Origin: an uncultured Bacteroidales bacterium
Lineage (GTDB): Bacteria; Bacteroidota; Bacteroidia; Bacteroidales; UBA932
Assembly (NCBI GenBank): GCA_949296645.1
Contig: CASFPH010000011.1
Coordinates: 1 to 64,000, forward strand
Length of the DNA: 64,000 nt
Direction of reading: 5' to 3'
The notes beneath the pieces were generated by a model, which was not told the origin of the DNA, did no database searches, and was given only the letters and a program-made list of their open reading frames with translations. Made by a program: the position numbers and the translations under genes. Below are positions 17,867 to 25,672 of this stretch, piece after piece. Numbering within the stretch: the stretch's first letter is position 1; every line of letters begins with the position of its first letter.

Positions 17867-18770
17867 CTTAAAAACGCGCAAGATCGAAGCGAGTCCGCAA
17901 GAGCTCTCCGCGTCAATCAGCTCATTTTCAAATAGTTCAGCACGACGCCGACTGCACACTCGATTTGGCCCAGGAAACGTGACCTGCCTCAGAGTGCCCT
18001 CTGGCAGGGATTGGTTCAATTTTTCTTTTGCAGGAGCGGGCGAGTCTGCTCGCGTCTGCGCGGTACTTCACTGATTATCAGCAATATATAAAAATTCAGC
18101 TTGCACACTCGCCTGAAAAACGCCCGAAATCAGGGTGAGTCCGTAAGAGCTCTCCGCGACAATCAGTTCACGCGACAATCAGTTCATTTTCAGATAGTTC
18201 AGTACAACGCCGACTGCACACTCGATTTGGCCTCAAAAACGCAACCTGCCTCAGAGTGCCCTCTGGCAGGGATGGGGTGTATTTTTCTTCTGCGGGCGCG
18301 GGTGAGTCTGTTCGCCACCTCTGCGTATTTCGCTGATTTTCAGCAATATATAAAAGTGCAGCTTGCACACTCGCCTGAAAAAAGCCCGAATTCGAGGTGA
18401 GTCCGTAAGAGTTCTCCGCGTCAATCAGTTCATTTTCAGATAGTTCAGTACGACGCCGATTGCACACTCGATTTGGCCTTAAAATCGTAACATGCCTCAG
18501 AGTGCCCTCTGGCGGCGATTGGGTCTATTTTTCTTTCGCGGCGGCTGGCGAGTCTGTTCGCGCGTTCGAGGTACTTTGTTGATTTTCAGTAATATATGAA
18601 AACACAGCCTGCACACTCGCCCGAAAAACACCAGAAATCCAGGCGAGTCCGCAAGAGTCCTCCGCGTCAATCAGTTCATTTTCAGATAGTTCAGTACGAC
18701 GCCGATTGCACACTCGATTTGGCCTCAGAAACGCAACATGCCTCAGAGTGCCTTCTGACGGGGACAGGTT
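17867..18770 (+). repeat. Array A: 246-bp repeat unit, about 3.6 copies
   Basis: The landmark GAGTCCG begins at 17891, 18137, 18399 and 18645, and GCCTCAGAG begins at 17986, 18248, 18494 and 18740. The period is 246 bases except for one 262-base unit with an internal 16-base duplication. Each unit carries hairpin-forming parts: CAGAG-TGCC-CTCTG, TGCTGA-TTT-TCAGCA, and CTTGC..ACTCGCC pairing with GGCGAGT..GCAAG across the unit junction. The last copy breaks off near 18770. Copies differ by scattered substitutions and contain stops in all frames. The same unit occurs inverted at 50222-50965. Confidence 0.9.
18155..18186 (+). repeat. 16-bp tandem duplication inside array A
   Basis: CGCGACAATCAGTTCA is present twice in succession, which accounts exactly for the 262-base second unit (246+16). 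It breaks the long peptide frame on the minus strand. Confidence 0.9.
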
Positions 18771-18800
18771 GTCTTAAATGAAATTCCGTTTAATGCTATA

Positions 18801-18858
18801 GGCACCGTTTGGTGCAGTAAAGCACCGTTTGGTGCAGTAAAGCATCGTTTGGTGACAG
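18801..18858. repeat. 20-bp tandem repeat with internal palindrome, three copies
   Basis: Units at 18801, 18821 and 18841 each contain GCACCGTTTGGTGC (a 5-bp stem with a four-base loop), the last one degenerate (GCATCGTTTGGTGA). They separate array A from the tRNA-Pro gene. Their role is unknown. Confidence 0.8.
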
Positions 18859-18887
18859 GTTGGGTATCGAATATTTGAAAAAACAGA

Positions 18888-18915
18888 GGCTATGTCGTGA
18901 ATTTACGGCACAGCC
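18888..18915 (-). terminator. Terminator of tRNA-Pro
   Basis: GGCTGTGCCGTAAA pairs, with G-U wobbles, with TTCACGACATAGCC on the minus strand, followed by CTGTTTTTTC. It lies 12 bases beyond the tRNA 3' end. Confidence 0.7.
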
Positions 18916-18927
18916 TTTTGATTTGAG

Positions 18928-19000
18928 TCGGGATGAGGCGACTCGAACGCCCGACCCCTACGTCCCGAACGTAGTGCGCTACCAACTGCGCTACATCCCG
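18928..19000 (-). tRNA. tRNA-Pro (CGG)
   Basis: A 73-base cloverleaf on the minus strand: acceptor CGGGATG pairs with CATCCCG and discriminator A follows; the D arm contains AGCGCAGTTGGTAGCGC; anticodon stem CTACG/CGTAG encloses loop TTCGGGA with anticodon CGG; the T arm contains GTTCGAGTC. The 3' CCA is not encoded. A TAGCTTTG box lies just upstream and a hairpin terminator downstream. Confidence 0.96.
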
Positions 19001-19014
19001 ATTGAATTGGAGTG

Positions 19015-19022
19015 CAAAGCTA
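19015..19022 (-). promoter_or_regulatory. -7 box of tRNA-Pro
   Basis: TAGCTTTG on the minus strand matches TAnnTTTG and predicts a start 5-8 bases before the mature tRNA 5' end at 19000. Confidence 0.6.
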
Positions 19023-19055
19023 TATAAAAAAATGAATAGTAGGTTATTTTTTTCA

Positions 19056-19063
19056 TAAATTTG
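19056..19063 (+). promoter_or_regulatory. -7 box of nnr
   Basis: TAAATTTG matches TAnnTTTG, predicting transcription from about 19070 and a leader of about 24 bases before the ATG at 19094. No clear -33 TTG is visible. Confidence 0.5.
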
Positions 19064-19093
19064 TTCTTATATCAATAAAATCCAATCTTGCAT

Positions 19094-20683
19094 ATGAGAA
19101 TTCTGACAGGTAGAAATATCAGAAGTGCTGATCTGTATACTATTGAAAACGAGCCGATAAGCAGTCTTGATCTTATGGAGAGGGCGTCTGTTGCCATGGC
19201 ATGTGAAATTTCGGATTATCTTTATTCGCACGGCTTTTGCGCGGAAGAGGGATGTTGTGTAACTGTTTTTGCAGGAAAGGGAAACAACGGAGGGGATGGT
19301 CTTGCTGTCGCGAGACTGCTTTCGGAACGCGGCTTCAAATGCAAGGTTGTTGTTTTTTCTATTCCGGAGAATATGACATGCGAATGCCGTATAAATTATA
19401 TGAGGCTTCCTTCATGTGTGGAAAAAATGACTTACGATGAATATCTGAATGACGATAGCTGTTTTACTGACGGGCATTCCTGTCGGAGAGGAAGAAACGT
19501 TGTCATAGATGCGCTTTTAGGCAGCGGACTTACCGGCAGGGTAAGGGGGAATATGAAGAAGGCTGTTGAATATATCAATGGCAGCGGTCTTCCGGTCATT
19601 TCTCTTGATTTGCCTTCCGGTATGCCTTCGGATATCGGTGTTCCGGGTGATGCTGATTTTACAAAAGATATGATGGTACATGCCGATATGACCGTTACCG
19701 TAGAATTCCCTAAGATTGCAATGCTTTTGCCGCAATTCGGGGATTGTGCCGGAGAAATAAGGATTGTGCACATCGGTTTGTCGGAAGATTTCATGAAGTC
19801 TGCAGATGAAAAACTGTATTATGTGGACGGGAAGGAATATTCGGATTTTATGATGATGCCAGGGAGGTATGGAGGAATTTCAGGGTCCGTATCACCTTTC
19901 ATGCCGAAAAAATTTTCACACAAGGGGAGCAATGGACATGTGCTTCTTGTGTGCGGAAAAAAGGGAATGGCAGGGGCAGCTGTTCTTGCGGCAGGAGCTG
20001 CATTGAGGTCCGGATGCGGGCTGGTAACAGTGCATATGCCCGTTTCCGAACGTGCAGTGATGCATGTTTCGCACCCGTCTGCCATTGTAAGCTGTGATTG
20101 CGGAGAGTGTTTTTCCGAGCTGCCTGTCGACATGTCACGATATACGGCTGTAGGTGTGGGCTGTGGACTGGGTACAGATGCCGTCAGCGCCGAAGCCCTT
20201 GCAGATCTGATGCGTTGCGGGAAACCGATGGTATTGGATGCGGATGCCCTGAACATTATTGCAGCTTTGCCTGAATTGAAAGATCTGATACCACCATGTT
20301 CTATCCTTACCCCTCATCCAGGGGAACTATCAAGACTTGTCGGGAGATGGTCTGATGAGGCTGACAAAATATGGCGTGCACGAAGATTGGCTGAGGAAAC
20401 CGGTGCGGTTGTGATTGTAAAAGGGGCGCATACGATGACTGTAGCTCCTGACGGGAAACTTTATTTTAATTCTACTGGTACGCCAGGTATGGCAAAGGGT
20501 GGCAGCGGTGATGTGTTGGCAGGATATGTATCCGGACTTCTGGCAAGGGGAGCTGATCCTTTGGCAGCAGCTGTTGTAGGTGTATACAGACATGGAAAGG
20601 CAGGAGAAGCGGCTTCGCATGACTTCGGTATTGAGGCGATGAATGCTTCGGACATTGCCGGTTACCTTAACGGCAGAATATGA
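19094..20683 (+). CDS. nnr: Bifunctional NAD(P)H-hydrate epimerase / dehydratase
   Basis: A 529-residue cytosolic repair enzyme. The N-terminal YjeF/NAXE domain (about 1-225) epimerises damaged NAD(P)H hydrate; it carries the GKGNNGGDGL motif near residue 65. The C-terminal ribokinase-like NAXD domain (about 245-525) dehydrates it using ADP or ATP; DADALN, LTPHPGE and KGGSGDVLAG are present. The ATG at 19094 is preferred; a TTG two codons upstream is possible. The stop overlaps the start of the next gene (ATGA). Confidence 0.95.
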   Translation: MRILTGRNIRSADLYTIENEPISSLDLMERASVAMACEISDYLYSHGFCAEEGCCVTVFAGKGNNGGDGLAVARLLSERGFKCKVVVFSIPENMTCECRINYMRLPSCVEKMTYDEYLNDDSCFTDGHSCRRGRNVVIDALLGSGLTGRVRGNMKKAVEYINGSGLPVISLDLPSGMPSDIGVPGDADFTKDMMVHADMTVTVEFPKIAMLLPQFGDCAGEIRIVHIGLSEDFMKSADEKLYYVDGKEYSDFMMMPGRYGGISGSVSPFMPKKFSHKGSNGHVLLVCGKKGMAGAAVLAAGAALRSGCGLVTVHMPVSERAVMHVSHPSAIVSCDCGECFSELPVDMSRYTAVGVGCGLGTDAVSAEALADLMRCGKPMVLDADALNIIAALPELKDLIPPCSILTPHPGELSRLVGRWSDEADKIWRARRLAEETGAVVIVKGAHTMTVAPDGKLYFNSTGTPGMAKGGSGDVLAGYVSGLLARGADPLAAAVVGVYRHGKAGEAASHDFGIEAMNASDIAGYLNGRI

Positions 20684-21258
20684 AATCATCAGAGTTGCGT
20701 ATGGAAAAGCTTCATATAAAGAACATGGTTTGCCGCCGGTGTATAATGACCGTAGAAAACATATGCAAGGATTTGGGTATTGTTGATGCACAGGTTTCGT
20801 TAGGTTATGTCATTTTTGCAGAAAAGCAAGATCCGTCCATACTCGATGAATTCTACAGGCTTTTGAGAGCGGTTGGTTTTGAGCCGCTGCAGTCCCATGA
20901 ACTTGTACTGTTGGAAAGAATCAAGGCGTCCATACGTTTTTATGCCCGTCATCGTGCTTCGAATTCCAAATACAAGTTATCCTCTTATGTGGAGAGTGCT
21001 GTAAATCTGGATTTCCGGTATGCAAGCCGTATGTTCTCTTCTCTTGAAGGAAGAACAATACAGAGTTATCTTATGTCTCAGCGCATAGAATATGTCAAGG
21101 AACTTCTTTCAGATGGCGAGCTTACCCTGGCCGGTATAGCCGATACGGTTGGATTTTCGAGTGTGGCTCATCTCTCGCGTGCATTCAGAAAATCACAGGG
21201 AATGACAATTTCCGAGTTCAGAAATACCGGTTTGAGGACAGGAATCGATGAGCTGTAG
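20680..21258 (+). CDS. AraC-family regulator with N-terminal HMA-like metal-binding domain
   Basis: A 192-residue protein. Residues about 8-70 resemble a heavy-metal-associated domain, with HIKNMVCRRC giving the CxxC metal site. Residues about 95-185 form the AraC/XylS double helix-turn-helix, with TLAGIADTVGFSSVAHLSRAFRK-type sequence split across the last two helices. The domain order suggests a cytosolic metal sensor controlling the downstream permease gene, 92 bases away, which also carries an HMA domain. The ATG at 20680 overlaps nnr by 4 bases; a second ATG at 20701 would begin right at the HMA domain. Confidence 0.85.
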   Translation: MKSSELRMEKLHIKNMVCRRCIMTVENICKDLGIVDAQVSLGYVIFAEKQDPSILDEFYRLLRAVGFEPLQSHELVLLERIKASIRFYARHRASNSKYKLSSYVESAVNLDFRYASRMFSSLEGRTIQSYLMSQRIEYVKELLSDGELTLAGIADTVGFSSVAHLSRAFRKSQGMTISEFRNTGLRTGIDEL

Positions 21259-21350
21259 GGGTGATCTTTCAGACATGACATGTCGGATAATGCAACAATC
21301 TGTGTGAATTCTGTAACATTTTTCCTTAAGTCATGCCGTAATTTCGCGGT

Positions 21351-22592
21351 ATGGAATTCATATACTCTTTGATCAATATGTTGTCCGGAATGGCACCTTA
21401 TCTGCTATTCGGCTTTTTTATGGCAGGAGTGCTCTATGCATTCGTACCCGGGAAGTTTTACCGCAACCATCTTTCCAGACCAGGAGCCGGCTCGGTTATT
21501 AAGGCCGCTCTTATAGGTGTGCCTTTGCCGCTATGTTCATGTGGCGTATTGCCTACGGCTGTATCTTTGAGGCGCAACGGAGCTTCACGCGGTGCGTCTG
21601 CTTCATTCCTGATTGCTACTCCGCAGACAGGTATCGATTCCATAGCCGCGACATATTCCCTTTTGGGGCCGGCATTTGCCTTGCTCCGTCCACTTGTTGC
21701 ACTTCTTACGGCATTAGTGGGAGGAATGTTGGTCAGCAGGGATGAGAAGTCCGGGTCAGATGGAAATGATGTTGAAGTTGATACAATTGATGTACCGGTT
21801 TCAGACAGTTTTGTCGGAAAAATGCGGGCTGCATTCCACTATGGGTTTGTAGATATGGTGCAGAATATCGGCAAATGGCTGGTTACAGGGCTTTTGGTTG
21901 CTGCAGCTATAACAGTTTTCGTGCCTGACGGATTTTTTACTTTTTTTGCTGAATATCAGTTTTTGTCGATGCTCGCTGTTGTGTTAGTGGCGGTGCCGAT
22001 GTATGTGTGTTCTACCGGATCCATACCCATAGCCCTTTCACTTATGCTGAAAGGGTTGAGTCCCGGGGCGGCATTTGTGCTCCTTATGGCAGGCCCTGCT
22101 GCGAATATCGCATCCATTGCCATAGTAGGCAAGTCTCTTGGCAGGAAAGCCGCGGTTATTTACCTGGGTACAATAGTAGTTGGAGCATTAATTACAGGTA
22201 TTTGCATAGACTGTCTTATGCCACGTGATTGGTTTGATGCACATGGTGGCGTATGCAGCGGGCATTGTCATCTGAATACTAGTCTGTTCCGGACAGTTTG
22301 CACGGTGCTGCTGGTGTTGTTGCTTGTAAATGCATTTGTCAGAAAATACAAATGCGGAAAGGTTAAAAATACTCAAAAAATGGTAAATAAGAAAAATGTA
22401 CAGACAGTAATTGTCGTAAAGGGCATGACATGCAATCATTGCAAGGCGATGGTTGAGAAGAATATCTCGAAGCTGCCGGGAGTGGAATCTGTATCTGTTG
22501 ATCTTGTGTCGGGGGAAACAAGAATACATGGCAATCCGGATGCTGCAGCCTTGCGCGATGTAATCGAGGACCTCGGTTTTACTTTGGATTGA
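21351..22592 (+). CDS. SO_0444-type metal efflux permease with C-terminal HMA domain
   Basis: A 413-residue permease of the DUF318/ArsP-like group, with about 8-9 membrane segments up to residue 335. The first half has the conserved PLCSCG (C62, C64) and the second half the matching YVCSTGS motif. Residues about 347-413 are an HMA domain with MTCNHC (about 359-364). The NCBI family name links SO_0444 relatives to Cu/Zn efflux. Fusion to an HMA and pairing with an HMA-AraC gene support metal export. The metal cannot be read from the sequence. Confidence 0.88.
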   Translation: MEFIYSLINMLSGMAPYLLFGFFMAGVLYAFVPGKFYRNHLSRPGAGSVIKAALIGVPLPLCSCGVLPTAVSLRRNGASRGASASFLIATPQTGIDSIAATYSLLGPAFALLRPLVALLTALVGGMLVSRDEKSGSDGNDVEVDTIDVPVSDSFVGKMRAAFHYGFVDMVQNIGKWLVTGLLVAAAITVFVPDGFFTFFAEYQFLSMLAVVLVAVPMYVCSTGSIPIALSLMLKGLSPGAAFVLLMAGPAANIASIAIVGKSLGRKAAVIYLGTIVVGALITGICIDCLMPRDWFDAHGGVCSGHCHLNTSLFRTVCTVLLVLLLVNAFVRKYKCGKVKNTQKMVNKKNVQTVIVVKGMTCNHCKAMVEKNISKLPGVESVSVDLVSGETRIHGNPDAAALRDVIEDLGFTLD

Positions 22593-22719
22593 CAGGTGCA
22601 GGTCCGACTTAGTCCCATTGCGGGAGGAACCCGCCGACGGTTTTCTGTTTCTTCAATGTATCAGAGTCGCCGTTTTTAATCTGAAGTTGGCAGGCAGCGG
22701 TTAAATAGACCATGCCGGA

Positions 22720-23196
22720 TTATGTCAGCTCGGCAAGTACAGCTCCGGTATAGCGGATGAGGTCAGCTGGGCAGATGCGGATCTGCATGCCGCGGATTCC
22801 GGCACTGATATATATGAAATCGAAACCGCTGCAGGACGAGTGTATGTAAGTCGGGAATTTCTTTTTCATGCCGATGGGGGAGCAGCCTCCTCTGATATAG
22901 CCAGTAGTGGGCAGCAGTTCTTTCATATGTAGCATTTCGGCGCTTTTGTTGCCGGAAACCTTTGCCGCTGCTTTCAGGTTGACTTCGGCATTTCCAGGTA
23001 TGACACATACGAAGATGCCGTTGCGGTCGCCTCTTAATACAAGGGTCTTGAAAACCTGTTCTATGTTCTCTCCGAGTTGTTCGGCGACATGTATTGCCGA
23101 CAGGTCGGATTCATCCACATTGTATGATACCAGAGAATATTCTATTCCTTCCTTGTCCAGAAGTCTGGCTGCGTTGGTTTTGACTGCCTTTGCCAT
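22720..23196 (-). CDS. ybaK: Cys-tRNA(Pro)/Cys-tRNA(Cys) deacylase YbaK
   Basis: A 158-residue trans-editing enzyme of the YbaK/ProX family that removes cysteine mischarged onto tRNA-Pro. The catalytic lysine is K50 in EQVFKTLVLRG, and the glycine-rich GGCSPIGMKKKFPTYI loop near residue 103 is typical. It is full length. It is divergent from the 5-formyl-THF cyclo-ligase gene with facing -7 boxes in a 67-base gap. Confidence 0.95.
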   Translation of the reverse strand: MAKAVKTNAARLLDKEGIEYSLVSYNVDESDLSAIHVAEQLGENIEQVFKTLVLRGDRNGIFVCVIPGNAEVNLKAAAKVSGNKSAEMLHMKELLPTTGYIRGGCSPIGMKKKFPTYIHSSCSGFDFIYISAGIRGMQIRICPADLIRYTGAVLAELT

Positions 23197-23226
23197 TTTG
23201 TTGCTCCAAATAATATTTTATCTTTA

Positions 23227-23234
23227 TATCTTTG
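23227..23234 (+). promoter_or_regulatory. -7 box of the 5-formyl-THF cyclo-ligase gene
   Basis: TATCTTTG matches TAnnTTTG; a TTG at 23201-23203 lies 23 bases upstream, slightly longer than ideal. The predicted leader is about 22 bases. Confidence 0.55.
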
Positions 23235-23239
23235 TTCGA

Positions 23240-23247
23240 CAAAATTA
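23240..23247 (-). promoter_or_regulatory. -7 box of ybaK
   Basis: TAATTTTG on the minus strand matches TAnnTTTG, with a predicted leader of about 37 bases to the start at 23196. It overlaps the transcribed start region of the divergent gene. Confidence 0.45.
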
Positions 23248-23263
23248 AGACAAAAAACTTATT

Positions 23264-23833
23264 ATGGAAACGGATATAAAGAGTGTAAAGAAGGAATTGC
23301 GCCGGAAAATTTCAACTTTGAAAAAGATTGTGCCTATGGAGGAAAAGCTGATATTGTCGGAACGTATTATGTCTCTACTGGAGCATGTTCCGGGATTTAT
23401 GGAGGCATCGTCCGTGTTGCTCTATTACGCGTTGCCGGATGAGGTGCAGACTGAGGCATTTATCAGAAAATGGCACGGCAGGAAGCGTATTGTTTTGCCG
23501 GTAGTGTGCGGTGATGACCTCGAACTCAGGCTTTACGATCCGGAGAAGGTAGTTCCCGGGTATATGGGTATTCCGGAACCTTCAGCTGATGCCTTGCCTG
23601 TTTCTCCGGAAGAAATCGATTTCGCGGTGATTCCGGGTGTGGCTTTTGACGCAAGGGCGAACAGGATGGGACGAGGAAAAGGGTTTTATGACAGGACTAT
23701 TCCGAAACTTGATTGTCCCAGGATAGGGGTGGCATATTCTTTTCAGATAGTGGATGCCGTGCCCGTGGAGGAATTCGACAAACCTCTTGACGGGGTTGTG
23801 ACCGATACGGGACTGTATCAGTCATTGCAATAG
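23264..23833 (+). CDS. 5-formyltetrahydrofolate cyclo-ligase
   Basis: A 189-residue enzyme that converts 5-formyl-THF to 5,10-methenyl-THF using ATP, returning the stored folate to one-carbon metabolism. The family signature MGRGKGFYDR is at 135-144, and VIPGVAFD (about 122-129) precedes it. Lys/Arg-rich helix 1 is as expected. It is full length. The SGNH hydrolase gene follows after 29 bases. Confidence 0.95.
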   Translation: METDIKSVKKELRRKISTLKKIVPMEEKLILSERIMSLLEHVPGFMEASSVLLYYALPDEVQTEAFIRKWHGRKRIVLPVVCGDDLELRLYDPEKVVPGYMGIPEPSADALPVSPEEIDFAVIPGVAFDARANRMGRGKGFYDRTIPKLDCPRIGVAYSFQIVDAVPVEEFDKPLDGVVTDTGLYQSLQ

Positions 23834-23862
23834 ACATAATAAGGTTTATATATTGTTGGATT

Positions 23863-24636
23863 ATGCGAAAAATGATATTTGCCGTATTGCTTGCGGCGCA
23901 GTTTGTATCTTACGATGCCTTTTCCCAGAGACATGAGCAATATTCGGAATGGGCAGGACTCGGTGTATATGCTGAAGACAACGGAAAGATAGTTTCAGGT
24001 GAAAAAAGAAATCCGGAGGTAGTGCTTTTCGGGGATTCAATCGTGGAACTGTGGATGAAATATCGTCCTGAGTTCTTCGATATACATAATTTTGCCGGCA
24101 GGGGAATAAGCGGACAGACTACATATCAGTTTCTTGTGCGTTTCAGGCAGGATGTAGTGGAACTGAAGCCTGATGTGGTAGTAATCATGGCCGGTACTAA
24201 TGATATTGCCGAAAATATCGGACCGTACTGCGAAGAGAATACTCTCGCAAATATAAATACGATGGTGGATATTGCTGAAGCAAACGGTATCAGGGCGGTA
24301 CTGTCTTCGGTGTTGCCTGCAGGCGGTTTCTTATGGAACAGGGCCGTGACTGATGCGCCGGAGAGAATTGCACGGTTGAACGGAAAAATAAAGGCTTGTG
24401 CGGAAGAGAGAGGACTTGACTTTATCGATTTTCATTCGGAGATGATTCAGGGTGCGGACGGTGCCGGCAACAGGGATTCAAACCATGGGGTTTCGGTCAA
24501 GGACGGGTTTTCGGTATCTGCAATGAATCCGGAATATACTGAAGACGGTGTGCATCCGCTTCCTGAAGGATATGAGGTAATGGAACGGATATTGTTGAGG
24601 CATATCGTATCCGTTGAAGGTGAAAACAATAGATAA
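23863..24636 (+). CDS. Secreted SGNH/GDSL hydrolase
   Basis: A 257-residue esterase-like hydrolase with a Sec signal peptide ending near DAFSQ (about residue 21). Block I GDSI carries nucleophile S59, block II has the glycine at G81 (GRGISG), block III GTND has N113, and block V DGVHP gives D228 and H231. The likely role is deacetylation of a surface or dietary glycan in the periplasm; the substrate is not evident. The start could be the third codon-plus ATG (MIFAV) three residues downstream. The antiporter gene follows after 10 bases. Confidence 0.93.
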   Translation: MRKMIFAVLLAAQFVSYDAFSQRHEQYSEWAGLGVYAEDNGKIVSGEKRNPEVVLFGDSIVELWMKYRPEFFDIHNFAGRGISGQTTYQFLVRFRQDVVELKPDVVVIMAGTNDIAENIGPYCEENTLANINTMVDIAEANGIRAVLSSVLPAGGFLWNRAVTDAPERIARLNGKIKACAEERGLDFIDFHSEMIQGADGAGNRDSNHGVSVKDGFSVSAMNPEYTEDGVHPLPEGYEVMERILLRHIVSVEGENNR

Positions 24637-24646
24637 AATATTTGAT

Positions 24647-25621
24647 ATGACGAATATATTTTTGCTTATAGTCATGTTGCTGGGCGGTCTGTTTCTGATA
24701 CTTGCAGGTGCAAACGCCCTGACGGACGGCGCGGCGTCTGTCGCAAAGCGGTTCCATATTTCGGACCTTGTCATAGGTCTTACTATCGTGGCTTTCGGAA
24801 CTTCCGCACCTGAGCTTTCAGTGAGTATGCTTTCCGCAATAAACGGCAGTGCCGAACTTGCCATAGGAAATGTTGTGGGCAGTAATATTTTCAATATTCT
24901 GATGATTATAGGATGCACGGCGATAGTAATGCCTGTAAAGGTGGATAGCGGTCTAATGACAAAGGAAATACCATTGGTGATATTGTCTTCGCTGGTTCTT
25001 TTCATATGTACTTCCGATGTCCTGCTTAACGGTCAGACCGAGAATGTTGTAAGCAGGGCGGACGGCCTGCTTCTCCTGATGTTCTTCCTGATATTTCTAC
25101 GGTATACCTTTTCCATAGCCAGAAACGGAGATGACGCGTCTCAGGATGCAGCGCAGGTAAAGGAAATGCCTGTTCTCAAGTCGTCATTTCTTATAATTGC
25201 GGGGCTTGCCGGTCTTATTGCCGGGGGAAGGTTTTTTGTGGACGGTGCTTCCGGTATGGCACGTTATATGGGAGTCAGTGAGTCTGTAATCGGTCTTACG
25301 CTTGTTGCCGGAGGTACATCGCTTCCTGAACTTGCAACTTCCGTTGCCGCAGCTCTGAAAAAGAATCCGGGAATCGCTATAGGCAATGTTATAGGCAGCA
25401 ATCTTTTCAATATATTTTTCGTTCTGGGATGCAGCGCTACCGTACTTCCGCTTCCGATGGGCGGTATAACCATGTTCGATACGCTGGTTCTCATAGCTGC
25501 ATCATTGCTTTTCTGGTTTACGGGCTGGTTCTTCAGAAAACGTACGATCACGCGTGCGGAAGGAGTACTTATGGTTTTATGTTATGTGGCATATACGGCA
25601 TATCTGATATCGGTGCAGTAA
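24647..25621 (+). CDS. Calcium/sodium antiporter, YrbG-like
   Basis: A 324-residue CaCA-superfamily exchanger with about ten membrane helices. The two alpha repeats are visible: GTSAPELSVS followed by GNVVGSNIFN in the first half, and GGTSLPELATS followed by GNVIGSNLFN in the second. These form the ion-binding site. The ATG at 24647 is used; an in-frame TTG at 24614 would overlap the preceding gene by 23 bases. It is inner membrane and probably co-transcribed with the SGNH hydrolase gene. Confidence 0.95.
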   Translation: MTNIFLLIVMLLGGLFLILAGANALTDGAASVAKRFHISDLVIGLTIVAFGTSAPELSVSMLSAINGSAELAIGNVVGSNIFNILMIIGCTAIVMPVKVDSGLMTKEIPLVILSSLVLFICTSDVLLNGQTENVVSRADGLLLLMFFLIFLRYTFSIARNGDDASQDAAQVKEMPVLKSSFLIIAGLAGLIAGGRFFVDGASGMARYMGVSESVIGLTLVAGGTSLPELATSVAAALKKNPGIAIGNVIGSNLFNIFFVLGCSATVLPLPMGGITMFDTLVLIAASLLFWFTGWFFRKRTITRAEGVLMVLCYVAYTAYLISVQ

Positions 25622-25672
25622 GATTTGGCTTTAATCGTCCGTTGGCTGCTGCATATATTGTCATCGGCTGGT

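Noticed and set aside
18168-18713. Proteins read from the repeat units (TELSENELIDAE-type peptides)
   Set aside because: Copies carry different in-frame stops and an insertion; no start, signal or domain is shared, and array B gives the same peptides with other stops.
17867-18770. CRISPR array
   Set aside because: The whole 246-base unit is conserved, with no alternation of short repeat and unique spacer, and no cas gene is in the window.
22600-22660. Terminator after the metal permease
   Set aside because: GCGGG/CCCGC forms only a 5-bp stem and the following T-run is broken and displaced.
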